Assembly (NCBI GenBank): GCA_049975365.1
Contig: JBNGDS010000005.1
Span: forward strand, 12,996 to 76,995
Length of the DNA stretch: 64,000 nucleotides
Origin: DSBG01 sp049975365
Lineage (GTDB): Bacteria > Desulfobacterota > Desulfomonilia > UBA1062
Direction: 5' to 3'
The notes beneath the pieces are model-generated. The model did no database searches. It saw only the letters and a list, made by a program, of their open reading frames with translations, and was not told the origin of the DNA. Numbering within the stretch: the first letter of the stretch is position 1; each line of letters starts with the position of its first letter. The position numbers and the translations under genes were made by a program. Of this stretch, positions 16,171 through 23,920 are shown piece by piece.

Positions 16171-18309
16171 TTACTCCAGTCTCCAGGTTGTCATGATGAG
16201 TGTCCCCAGTCCTTTGACCGAATCGATGGAGAAGCATCCGTTTGAAAGCTCTGCGCGCTCCTCCATGCTTGCCAGACCGAGACCCTTGTTGTAGTCCTCG
16301 CTCATGAGTTTTTCCTGGACGTCAAATCCCTGTCCGTTGTCAGAGATGCTGAGCTCGATACACCCGTCACGTTTCATCAGCGTGATATCAATGGTGTCTG
16401 CCCTGCTGTGTTTTGCAACATTATTGAGGGCCTCCTGAATGATCCTGAAGATGATGATCTTGAGGTGGTGAGGGACATCCTCCTCATCAAGGCCGATCTT
16501 TTGGGTCACCGTGATATCAGAATACACTGTCTGGAATTCCCTGCAGAACCAGGAAATAGTGGCGAGGATCCCCAGGTCATCAAGCGTTGATGGACGGAGG
16601 TCCATAGATATCCGACGCACCTCGTCGATGGTGGCCTGAATGACCGGGATACTGTCTTTCAACGCCTGAATGCTCAATTCCCGGGATCTCCTCTCCATCT
16701 GGCTGATGATGTTCTCCGTATTGAATTTGATGGAGGTGAGATACTGCCCGACACTGTCATGGAGCTCCTGGGAGATGCGTTTCCGTTCCTCCTCCTTCGC
16801 ATTCATAAGCTGTGAGGAGAGGATGCGGAGATTCATTTCCGAGCGTTTCAGTTTCTCCTGGGCCAGCTTGCTCTCCGTGATATCCTCCATATGGACCAGA
16901 ACCATGTCAGGGGGGACGAATGCGCACGACAGAGCGATGAATTTCTCTTCTTCCGTGGTGAACATTCGATACGAAATCTCCCTGCGGATAAACTTGTTCT
17001 GCTTCAGGCAGGTGTTGACGTCGGAGATGATATCCGGCCTGTCGTGGTAGAGTTCGCTTATGGTCCTCCCCACGAAGTTGGGGATGAGTCCGCGAGTGAA
17101 ATCCTCTGTTGCCTTGTTGTAGTCCACGAGCACGAAATCATCTCCGGATCGTTTCCAGGTGAACGTGGGGACAGGGATCCCCCGGTACTGAGCCCTGAGC
17201 ATTTCTTCGCTCTGCCTAAGGGCTGCCTCAACACGCGAACGCTCCTCGATTTCCCCGGTGAGCTTCACATTGGCCTTGAGCAGTTCCGATGTGCGTTTTT
17301 CCACGATCTTTTCCAGCTCTGAGTGGGCCTTGCGAAGTTCTTCCTGTGCGAGCTTGCGTTCGTTCTCTTCCCGGTTTCTCTGGAGGCGGGCATGGAGGAT
17401 AGGGGCGATATGGTTCACGATGGGCTCGAGAAAAGAGCTGTCTTCATCGGTGTAATCACGCTGGACGTTCCCCACCACGATGGTGGCGATCATATCCTGG
17501 TGGTACATGACAGGAGCAACCAGGATTCTAAGATCAGGGGCATGATTCCCCGCCGGCCGGTTCATGAAGAAGATCTTCTTCAACAGGGTCGCCTTTTTCC
17601 TGATGTCATTCCACTGTTCCGGACTGAATTCCTTGATGGCATGTGAGATCCTACATTCGCCGGTCGGCCCCTTGCTCATGGACGTGATGGCGTTCCAGCC
17701 TTCGGAACCGATGTCCTCGAAAATCCCTACAGAGCTCTGCGTCCCCTCGAGCACCATGTTCAACAGCTCCGGATACATGTCTTGATCGGGGGCTGAGAGG
17801 AAGATCTGGTCGATCTGGTTTCTGATCATGAGGGCCTGAGTCGTTCTTTTAAGGGCTTCCTCAGCCTTTTTCCTCTTGGTGATATCCCGGGCAATCTGGG
17901 CAATCCCTGAAACTGTCCCATCCTCAGCGAAAAAGGGGTAAAAATTCATGATCAGATACCGCCTCCCCCAGTTGGGATACTCGAACCAGTCCTCGAAATA
18001 GACTTCCTCTCCAGAGAGACACCTGTCGAGGTGTTTTCTGATCTGTGTGTCGAAGACCTCTTTTCCCACGAGTTCCTCTACCGGGTGCCCGACGATGTCC
18101 TCCCTGGTCCTGTCGAAGATCTTCAGGTAGACGTCATTGACCGCCTGATAGAGATAGGATGTATCAATGAACGACATGGGGTCCTGCACGGCAGACACGA
18201 TAAGGTCATACTTCCTGATGGCCTCTTTGGCCCGTTTGCGGAGCACGGCCTCCCGCTCAAGCTCCTTTACCCGGCTGTGAAGTTCCTCGTAGCTCGGTTT
18301 CTTTTTCAT
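16171..18309 (-). CDS. Cytoplasmic PAS-GAF-PAS sensor histidine kinase (HisKA_3)
   Basis: 712 residues without a convincing transmembrane helix. In order: a short coiled coil (KELEREAVLRKRAKEA), PAS (~30-150, ending SGIAQIARDITKRKKAEEAL), GAF-like domain (~160-310), a long coiled coil (AQEELRKAHSELEKIVEKRT), second PAS (~375-495), then HisKA_3 with the phospho-His in KRISQELHDSVGQYL and an HATPase domain (NVAKHSRAD, SDNGQGFD, GLASMEERAE). HisKA_3 kinases pair with NarL-type regulators, here the convergent gene at 15508. The soluble PAS/GAF arrangement suggests sensing of an intracellular ligand or redox state; which one is not visible. Confidence 0.92.
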   Translation of the reverse strand: MKKKPSYEELHSRVKELEREAVLRKRAKEAIRKYDLIVSAVQDPMSFIDTSYLYQAVNDVYLKIFDRTREDIVGHPVEELVGKEVFDTQIRKHLDRCLSGEEVYFEDWFEYPNWGRRYLIMNFYPFFAEDGTVSGIAQIARDITKRKKAEEALKRTTQALMIRNQIDQIFLSAPDQDMYPELLNMVLEGTQSSVGIFEDIGSEGWNAITSMSKGPTGECRISHAIKEFSPEQWNDIRKKATLLKKIFFMNRPAGNHAPDLRILVAPVMYHQDMIATIVVGNVQRDYTDEDSSFLEPIVNHIAPILHARLQRNREENERKLAQEELRKAHSELEKIVEKRTSELLKANVKLTGEIEERSRVEAALRQSEEMLRAQYRGIPVPTFTWKRSGDDFVLVDYNKATEDFTRGLIPNFVGRTISELYHDRPDIISDVNTCLKQNKFIRREISYRMFTTEEEKFIALSCAFVPPDMVLVHMEDITESKLAQEKLKRSEMNLRILSSQLMNAKEEERKRISQELHDSVGQYLTSIKFNTENIISQMERRSRELSIQALKDSIPVIQATIDEVRRISMDLRPSTLDDLGILATISWFCREFQTVYSDITVTQKIGLDEEDVPHHLKIIIFRIIQEALNNVAKHSRADTIDITLMKRDGCIELSISDNGQGFDVQEKLMSEDYNKGLGLASMEERAELSNGCFSIDSVKGLGTLIMTTWRLE

Positions 18310-18530
18310 GTGATCTACCCCCGGTGCACTCCCACGGATCCTGTCCCAGGGACACAGCGTGAGGGAAGAGAACAGGCAGGCCCTGGGATGATCGTTCGGT
18401 CATGGTGTATCATGCTTCCTGCTTAATAATCACTCAGAGAATACATGGCAACCTTTTCCTGTTCATTTCCTGTGGTTCTGAACATGCGGACGCTTTTCCC
18501 GGGAGAGCATTTGACCTGGAGGAGGAACCT

Positions 18531-19475
18531 GTGATAACAATGCAACAAATTGATATGATAAAGAGTTTTTCTGATATTGATGCCATTGCCGAAGGAACAC
18601 GCCCGCTGAGGCTTGCAGCCATGGCCGCGGACGAGAAGGAATTCCTGCTGACCGTCAAGATCGCTGCGGAGAAAGGCTATGTTCTTCCGCGGATCATCGG
18701 AGAGAGAGAAAAAATCCTGAGGGCAGCACAGGATATCGCATTTGACCTTTCGGGAGTGGAAATCAGTGAAGTGAAGGATCCCCAGACAATCGCGGATACG
18801 GGCATCGGGCTCCTCTTTGGAGGACAGGTCGACATAGCAATGAAGGGGCATATACCCACCGCGTTCGTATACCGGTCCATCATACGAAACGAGCGAAAGA
18901 TCGGTGGAAAAAAGACCATAAGCGTCAATACACTCTGGGATGTTCCCGATTCAGAGCACCTCATTACTATTACCGATACCGGGGTGAGCATTGCCCCTGG
19001 CTACGAAACCAAGAGAACAATCCTGGCCGATGCGGTCAATCTCATGAGGCTCCTCGGGTATGAGCTCCCAAAGGTACTGGTCCTTTCTGCAACTGGGATA
19101 CGAGAAGGCAGAGATGGACTCTCGGGTGATAGATCATCTCTCAAGGCTGACGCTGAGCACGGTGATTTCGGACCGTGCGAAGTGCTTGAAGCCACCTCGC
19201 TGTGGGATCTCTCCCTTCCACGGGAATCTCTTGCGCCTGCGATGAAAGATGCCTCTCCCGTTCCGGCCCCCCATGTCTTTCTCGTGCCTCACCTGGATGC
19301 CGGGAACATCCTTTCCAAACTCGATTTCATCCTGGATGTGATCAGGCGGTCTCTTGTGATGACCTCGCGGGGACCGGTGATCATTCCGTCGAGATCTGAC
19401 ACCCATCAGACCATCGTGGGGGAGATCGCCTTGGGTGTAGTCGTGGCACAGCGACTCCAGGAGGCGTCTCCATGA
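18531..19475 (+). CDS. ptb: Phosphate butyryltransferase (phosphotransacylase family), first copy
   Basis: 314 residues from the GTG preceded at proper distance by GGAGGAGGAA; ATG 18540 is an in-frame alternative. PTA/PTB family features include LFGGQVDIAMKGHIPTAFVYRS and the C-terminal SKLDFILDVIRR and TSRGPVIIPSRSD segments. It interconverts acyl-CoA and acyl phosphate. With the next two genes it forms a ptb-ptb-buk operon joined by 4-nt overlaps, which would make ATP from butyryl-CoA (or another short acyl-CoA) via acyl phosphate, or run in reverse to activate fatty acids. The 18310-18530 region separating it from the divergent kinase gene has no clear promoter. Confidence 0.85.
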   Translation: MITMQQIDMIKSFSDIDAIAEGTRPLRLAAMAADEKEFLLTVKIAAEKGYVLPRIIGEREKILRAAQDIAFDLSGVEISEVKDPQTIADTGIGLLFGGQVDIAMKGHIPTAFVYRSIIRNERKIGGKKTISVNTLWDVPDSEHLITITDTGVSIAPGYETKRTILADAVNLMRLLGYELPKVLVLSATGIREGRDGLSGDRSSLKADAEHGDFGPCEVLEATSLWDLSLPRESLAPAMKDASPVPAPHVFLVPHLDAGNILSKLDFILDVIRRSLVMTSRGPVIIPSRSDTHQTIVGEIALGVVVAQRLQEASP

Positions 19476-20377
19476 GGGCTCTTACAGAGTTCATCCACGA
19501 TGCTGCCCACGCTGTCCGAAAACCCAGGCTGCTCTGTGTGCCTGCAGAGGAGAAGAGAATCCTCTCGGTGCTCCCCGATGTGTGTAACATGGTTCAGCCT
19601 GTTCTCGTGGGCAACAAAGACACCATCCACAAGGTCCTCGCGAGCTGTGGTGTTTCTCCCGGGGAATGGGAGATCATCCATGAGCCTGACAGAATCAAGG
19701 CATGTGAGAGGGCCCTTGAGCTATCCTGTCAGGACTCGGCGACAATTGTCATGGAATCCGGAAAAGGAAGCCTGCTGCAGGAGATCCTCAAGGAAAAGCG
19801 CCACACACGATGGGGCATTCAGTGCCCTGCACATATCACCGTCGTTGATGATAGAGCGGGAGGGCAGGTATTCATGGTTGCAGACACGCTCATGCACCCG
19901 CGCCCAGACCTGAAAAACAAGGAAGCAATTCTCAACACGGCGCTCGCTGTTGCGAGGATTCTCGGCGCCCCCTATCCCAAGGTCGCCGCCCTTGCAGCAC
20001 TGGAGTATGTGAATCACTCGATTCAATCAACCGTGGATGCTGCAGTGCTCTCAAAGATGGCCGAGAGGAATCAGTTCGGGGAGGCTTTTGTGGAGGGGCC
20101 GCTGGATATCGACTGCGCGGTGAGCAGAGACGCGTGCACACGGAAAAAGGTGAAGAGCATCATCACCGGTGAAGTGGATCTTTTCCTGGTCTCGGATGTG
20201 GAATCAGGGCAGTGTTTTCTCCAGTTCCTCTCTTTCTTCGGGAGGATGGAACTCTGTGGGATTGTGGCAGGATACCCCTCGCCCCTGATCGTCACGATGC
20301 CATACGACACGGTCTTTGGGCGGATAGCCGCAGTAGCCCTCTCCTGCAGGCTCTGTGGGTACGCTGAATCAGCATGA
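19472..20377 (+). CDS. Phosphotransacylase-family protein, second copy (divergent Ptb paralogue)
   Basis: 301 residues of the same fold as the upstream gene, recognisable by HITVVDDRAGGQVFMVADT, the PYPKVAALAALEYVNHS segment and the C-terminal PSPLIVTMPYDTVFGRIAA. It differs strongly from the first copy, so this is not a recent duplication. The ATG overlaps the stop of the first copy by 4 nt. Either the two form a hetero-oligomer or they accept different acyl groups; neither can be decided here. Its cysteine-rich C-terminus (CGYAESA end, SCRLCGY) is unusual for the family. Confidence 0.75.
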   Translation: MRALTEFIHDAAHAVRKPRLLCVPAEEKRILSVLPDVCNMVQPVLVGNKDTIHKVLASCGVSPGEWEIIHEPDRIKACERALELSCQDSATIVMESGKGSLLQEILKEKRHTRWGIQCPAHITVVDDRAGGQVFMVADTLMHPRPDLKNKEAILNTALAVARILGAPYPKVAALAALEYVNHSIQSTVDAAVLSKMAERNQFGEAFVEGPLDIDCAVSRDACTRKKVKSIITGEVDLFLVSDVESGQCFLQFLSFFGRMELCGIVAGYPSPLIVTMPYDTVFGRIAAVALSCRLCGYAESA

Positions 20378-21435
20378 CGATGCTTCTTGCCATCGACATA
20401 GGCTCCACCACGACACGCATCGCGGTGTCCCTGGAAAGAGAGAGAATCATCAGAGGAGTGTTCAGGCACGAATCTCTTCCAGGGAAAACCCCCATGCATG
20501 AACTCCCCGCGAGAAAGCAGGCCATCGAGGACTTTCTCGCAAGGAATGAGGTGAACACGGAAGAAGTAGATCTCATTGTCAGCAGGGGGGGGCTGCTCAA
20601 ACCCGGCCCTTCGGGCATCTACCGGGTCAATGAAATCATGTGCAACGATCTGGAGCATGGACGCTTCGGCTCACATTCGTCTGCCCTTGGTCCTCTGATT
20701 GCCTTTGAGATGGCTCGAAACATTGGAATAGACGCAGTGATCGTCGATCCTCCGAGTACTGACGAGTTCTCAGATCTTGCCCGCATGTCCGGGATGCCGG
20801 ATATACCGCGCAGGAGCGCTTTTCATGCCCTGAATCAGAAAGCGGCAGCCAGACGGGCATGCCGAGAGATGGGAATGGCATACGAGGATGCACATCTCAT
20901 TGTTGCACACATGGGAGGCGGCATCACCGTGGGCGCACACGTTCTGGGATCCGTTGTCGATGCAACCCACGGGTTGGCCGAGGGGCCATTCACACCAGAG
21001 CGGGCAGGATCACTGCCCACCCTTGCGCTCATCGAGCATGTGCTTGAATCTGGTCTCACGATGGAAGAGGCGAGGACACTCCTTGTGGGTGGCTCCGGCA
21101 TGTACGCGTACCTTGGGACGCGGGACGCCAGAGCAGTAGAGAACTGGATCAGGAACGGAGATGAACAGGCTCGAGCCGTCTACCAGGCAATGGCCTATCA
21201 GGTGGCAAAAGAGATCGGGGCTATGGCAGTTGTCCTCACTCGTTATCCTGACACCATCATCCTTACAGGCGGCCTCGCCGAGTCTGAGATGTTCACGGGG
21301 TGGATCTGCGAGATGGTTGGTTTTCTGGGTGATATCAGGATATATCCCGGGGAAGACGAGATCGAGGCCCTCATCGAGGCCGGGTTCCTGGCCCTGAATT
21401 CTCCCCAGCTGATCAGGGAATACCCTCCATCCTGA
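20374..21435 (+). CDS. buk: Butyrate kinase (ASKHA acyl kinase)
   Basis: 353 residues. The ASKHA phosphate-1 motif LLAIDIGSTTTRIAV is at the N-terminus, followed by GGLLKPGPSGIYRVNEIM, AHMGGGITVGAH (phosphate-2/adenosine region) and the C-terminal ILTGGLAESEMF, all matching butyrate kinase. It transfers phosphate between acyl phosphate and ADP/ATP. The ATG overlaps the second ptb by 4 nt. This completes a substrate-level phosphorylation module typical of fermenting or syntrophic anaerobes; whether the native substrate is butyrate, isobutyrate or branched acids is inferred, not visible. Confidence 0.92.
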   Translation: MTMLLAIDIGSTTTRIAVSLERERIIRGVFRHESLPGKTPMHELPARKQAIEDFLARNEVNTEEVDLIVSRGGLLKPGPSGIYRVNEIMCNDLEHGRFGSHSSALGPLIAFEMARNIGIDAVIVDPPSTDEFSDLARMSGMPDIPRRSAFHALNQKAAARRACREMGMAYEDAHLIVAHMGGGITVGAHVLGSVVDATHGLAEGPFTPERAGSLPTLALIEHVLESGLTMEEARTLLVGGSGMYAYLGTRDARAVENWIRNGDEQARAVYQAMAYQVAKEIGAMAVVLTRYPDTIILTGGLAESEMFTGWICEMVGFLGDIRIYPGEDEIEALIEAGFLALNSPQLIREYPPS

Positions 21436-21519
21436 AGACAGCAGGGATCATCATCGCTGCTGTCATGGTAACGGATACCGGACCTTCAGGAAAAGCCTCA
21501 TGGATTGCGGACAAAAAAA

Positions 21520-21607
21520 GCCAGAAGAAGTTAAGGTGTAAGGACAAAGCACGAGAGGACTTGTCCCCTCTTCTGGCGTAAAGGAGGTCAGAACAACACT
21601 TGTTGTT
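21520..21607. repeat. Nested inverted repeats downstream of buk
   Basis: GCCAGAAGA (21520-21528) pairs with TCTTCTGGC (21569-21577). Inside it, GGACAA (21542-21547) pairs with TTGTCC (21561-21566). A second hairpin, AACAACA/TGTTGTT, follows at 21592-21607. There is no T-run, so this is not a standard terminator; a structured 3' end or small RNA is possible. The remaining 21436-21851 gap holds only a weak 42-codon candidate frame (21656-21784). Confidence 0.4.
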
Positions 21608-21851
21608 GTTAGCATAGAACCACACACATGTCACGGAGAAAATAGGAGGACGGCTGTGTTTCATGTAAGAAAATTCTTATGGCCGGCTCTTCTGTTCTTT
21701 CTGAAGCCGTGTTTCCAGTTTAAAAAAGGATTGACTGTGCTGGGTATATCACTTTCTGCAGTGCGGTTTTCTCGACACGGCTGACCACAAGAAGGTCGTG
21801 CATGTGCAAATGTTCAAGGATGGAAAGCAGTGCGGTTCACATCAATGTGTT

Positions 21852-22484
21852 TCAGTCCTGCAGTTTGTGCTGCACAGCGTACAGGACGATTGCTGCTGTG
21901 TTTTTGAGATTGAGCTTCTCGAGGATCCTCGACCGGTAGGTGCTCACCGTCTTGACGCTCAGGAATAATTCTTGGGCGATTTCCGTGATGGTCTTCCCGG
22001 ACGCGATCATTCGAAACACTTGATACTCCCGGTCAGAGAGTATCTCGTGCAGGGGACGATCAGAATCCTTATCGAGTTCAAATGCCAGGCGTTCTGCCAC
22101 TGAGGGGGAGATATACTTGCTTCCTGAGGCTGATTTCCGGATGGCTGATATCAATTCATCCGGGGCGCTCGATTTCGTCAGGTATCCGGAGGCACCGCTT
22201 TTGAGGACACGGATGGCGTACTGTTCCTCCGGGTACATGCTCAGAACGAGTACCGGGAGTTTCGGGGAATGTGCTTTCAGCTCACGGAGGATTTCCAGTC
22301 CATCCCGGCCGGGCATGGAAATATCCAGCAGGATGACATCGAAGGTATTCTTCCAGACAGCATCTAGGACCTGTTGCCCATTTGCAGCCTCGGCCGCTAC
22401 CGTGATATCGTCTGTGTCTGCGAGGATCTGCTTGATCCCTTGTCTGACAATGGGATGATCATCAGCTACCAGTACTCGTATCAT
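21852..22484 (-). CDS. NarL/FixJ-type response regulator
   Basis: 210 residues: receiver domain starting MIRVLVADDHP with phospho-acceptor Asp54 in VILLDISMPG and the conserved Lys in GYLTKSSA, then a LuxR-type HTH (LSDREYQVFRMIASGKTITE, KTVSTYRSRILEKL). Its start overlaps the end of the upstream kinase gene by 23 nt, so the two are co-translated and form a cognate pair. Targets are unknown; the neighbouring copper ATPase on the same strand and the ptb-buk operon on the other are candidates only by proximity. Confidence 0.94.
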   Translation of the reverse strand: MIRVLVADDHPIVRQGIKQILADTDDITVAAEAANGQQVLDAVWKNTFDVILLDISMPGRDGLEILRELKAHSPKLPVLVLSMYPEEQYAIRVLKSGASGYLTKSSAPDELISAIRKSASGSKYISPSVAERLAFELDKDSDRPLHEILSDREYQVFRMIASGKTITEIAQELFLSVKTVSTYRSRILEKLNLKNTAAIVLYAVQHKLQD

Positions 22485-23814
22485 CGCACTCCCTCTCGTT
22501 GGTGTTGGGTATCGAAATGGTCAGTGTCGTTCCCCTGCCTTTTTCGCCTGTAATGGAAAAGCTTCCTCCACAGAAATAGATACGCTCCCGTATCCCCATT
22601 AACCCATAGGAATGGGGATTATCAATCTGTTTCTTGTGAATCCCTCTGCCATTGTCCCTGACTGTCATACTCAGGGAATCTCCTTCTTCCCGAATGGTGA
22701 TATCCACTGCTGTTGCCCCTGAGTGACGTGCAATGTTCGTGAGAGCCTCCTGGAAGATGCGGAATATTGATGTTGAAACTTCAGGTTCGAGAGTAATTTC
22801 ATCCGTGCCCGCAGTGAGGGAACACACGATTCCTGTCCTGTTCTGAAAATCCTGCGCCTGCCATTCTATAGCAGCAATGAGCCCGAGGTGATCCAGGAGA
22901 CTTGGCCTGAGGTCCATGATAATTCTCCTGACCGATTCAATGGAGGTTTCGATGGATGTAAGCATGCTCGATATTTTCCCTCGTAAGACGGTCTGCTCCG
23001 GGGGGATCTTCTTTACAAGAAAGGAGAGATCCATCTTCAGCACGGTCAGAACCTGGCCGAGTTCATCGTGGATCTCCCTGGCAACCCTGGTTCGCTCCCT
23101 CTCTCTGAGGTCCTGTGCATGTTTATGAAGGTTTCTCAACTGTTCTCGGGACCTTTTGAGTGCTTCCTCTGCGTGTTTTCGATTGGTGATATCAGTGCCC
23201 ACTCCGAAGATGAAGTAGAGCTCCCCATTCTCCTTGAAGAAAGGTCTTCCGTGCCATTCCACCAGGAGCTCTCTCCCGTCCTTTGTCAGGACATGATTCT
23301 CCGAGACGGTGCCGATCTTTTTTCGTGCGAGCGTTTCGAAAATGGAAACGACAGCCTCACGCTCTGAAGGGGGAATGACAGTTGCCAGGTAGTCCCTTCC
23401 GATAATCTCATCCCGCGTGTATCCAAGTTCTCTTATCATTTCATCGTTCATCATGAGCGAGCGCCCATCGGGATCGATGGCGACGAAGAAAGTCGGAGAT
23501 GCCTGCAGGAGGGTGTGTGAGAATGCCTTTTCACGGGTGAATCGTTCCGTGGCCTGTTCATGGTGCTTGATGGAACGGTAGAGGAGAAGAATGGAGATGG
23601 TCCCGATCGTGATGATGATACAGGTCTCCATAAGGGCCTCGTGCCAGTTGAACGGGGTCTTTTGGGCTCCGAGGAAGAGATTCGGTATGTCAAAGAATTC
23701 ACTGACCCATACCAGAATGCAGAGAAATACAAAGGCAATCAGGACAATGAGCACATACCGCTTCTTTGCGCCGTGTACCCTGTCGATATGTCTCTCAGGC
23801 GATTGCACTGTCAT
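22462..23814 (-). CDS. Membrane-bound PAS sensor histidine kinase (HisKA_3)
   Basis: 450 residues. Two transmembrane helices (about residues 20-42 and 62-82) enclose a very short extracytoplasmic loop. A PAS domain follows (~105-220, ending GVGTDITNRKHAEEAL), then HisKA_3 with His in TRVAREIHDELGQVL and an HATPase domain (NIARHSGAT, VRDNGRGI, GLMGIRERI). The tiny outer loop means the signal is probably sensed in the membrane or by the cytoplasmic PAS domain. The ATG has AAAGGAG at ideal distance. It is the first gene of a two-gene operon with the overlapping response regulator. Confidence 0.93.
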   Translation of the reverse strand: MTVQSPERHIDRVHGAKKRYVLIVLIAFVFLCILVWVSEFFDIPNLFLGAQKTPFNWHEALMETCIIITIGTISILLLYRSIKHHEQATERFTREKAFSHTLLQASPTFFVAIDPDGRSLMMNDEMIRELGYTRDEIIGRDYLATVIPPSEREAVVSIFETLARKKIGTVSENHVLTKDGRELLVEWHGRPFFKENGELYFIFGVGTDITNRKHAEEALKRSREQLRNLHKHAQDLRERERTRVAREIHDELGQVLTVLKMDLSFLVKKIPPEQTVLRGKISSMLTSIETSIESVRRIIMDLRPSLLDHLGLIAAIEWQAQDFQNRTGIVCSLTAGTDEITLEPEVSTSIFRIFQEALTNIARHSGATAVDITIREEGDSLSMTVRDNGRGIHKKQIDNPHSYGLMGIRERIYFCGGSFSITGEKGRGTTLTISIPNTNERECDDTSTGS

Positions 23815-23877
23815 GGACTCCTTTCAGACTACGTACATCTCGTGCACGCTCCCTGGTGTATCGTCAGGGTGTCCCTC

Positions 23878-23893
23878 ACGTATAGTAATACGT
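23878..23893. promoter_or_regulatory. Palindrome in the upstream region of the 23814 kinase operon (possible operator)
   Basis: ACGTAT-AGTA-ATACGT, a perfect 6-bp inverted repeat with a 4-bp centre, 64-79 bp upstream of the kinase ATG and just after the stop of the copper ATPase gene. Position and symmetry suggest a protein-binding site. No second copy was noticed. Confidence 0.35.
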
Positions 23894-23920
23894 ATCTGCT
23901 GCACGCGCCAGAGACATCTT

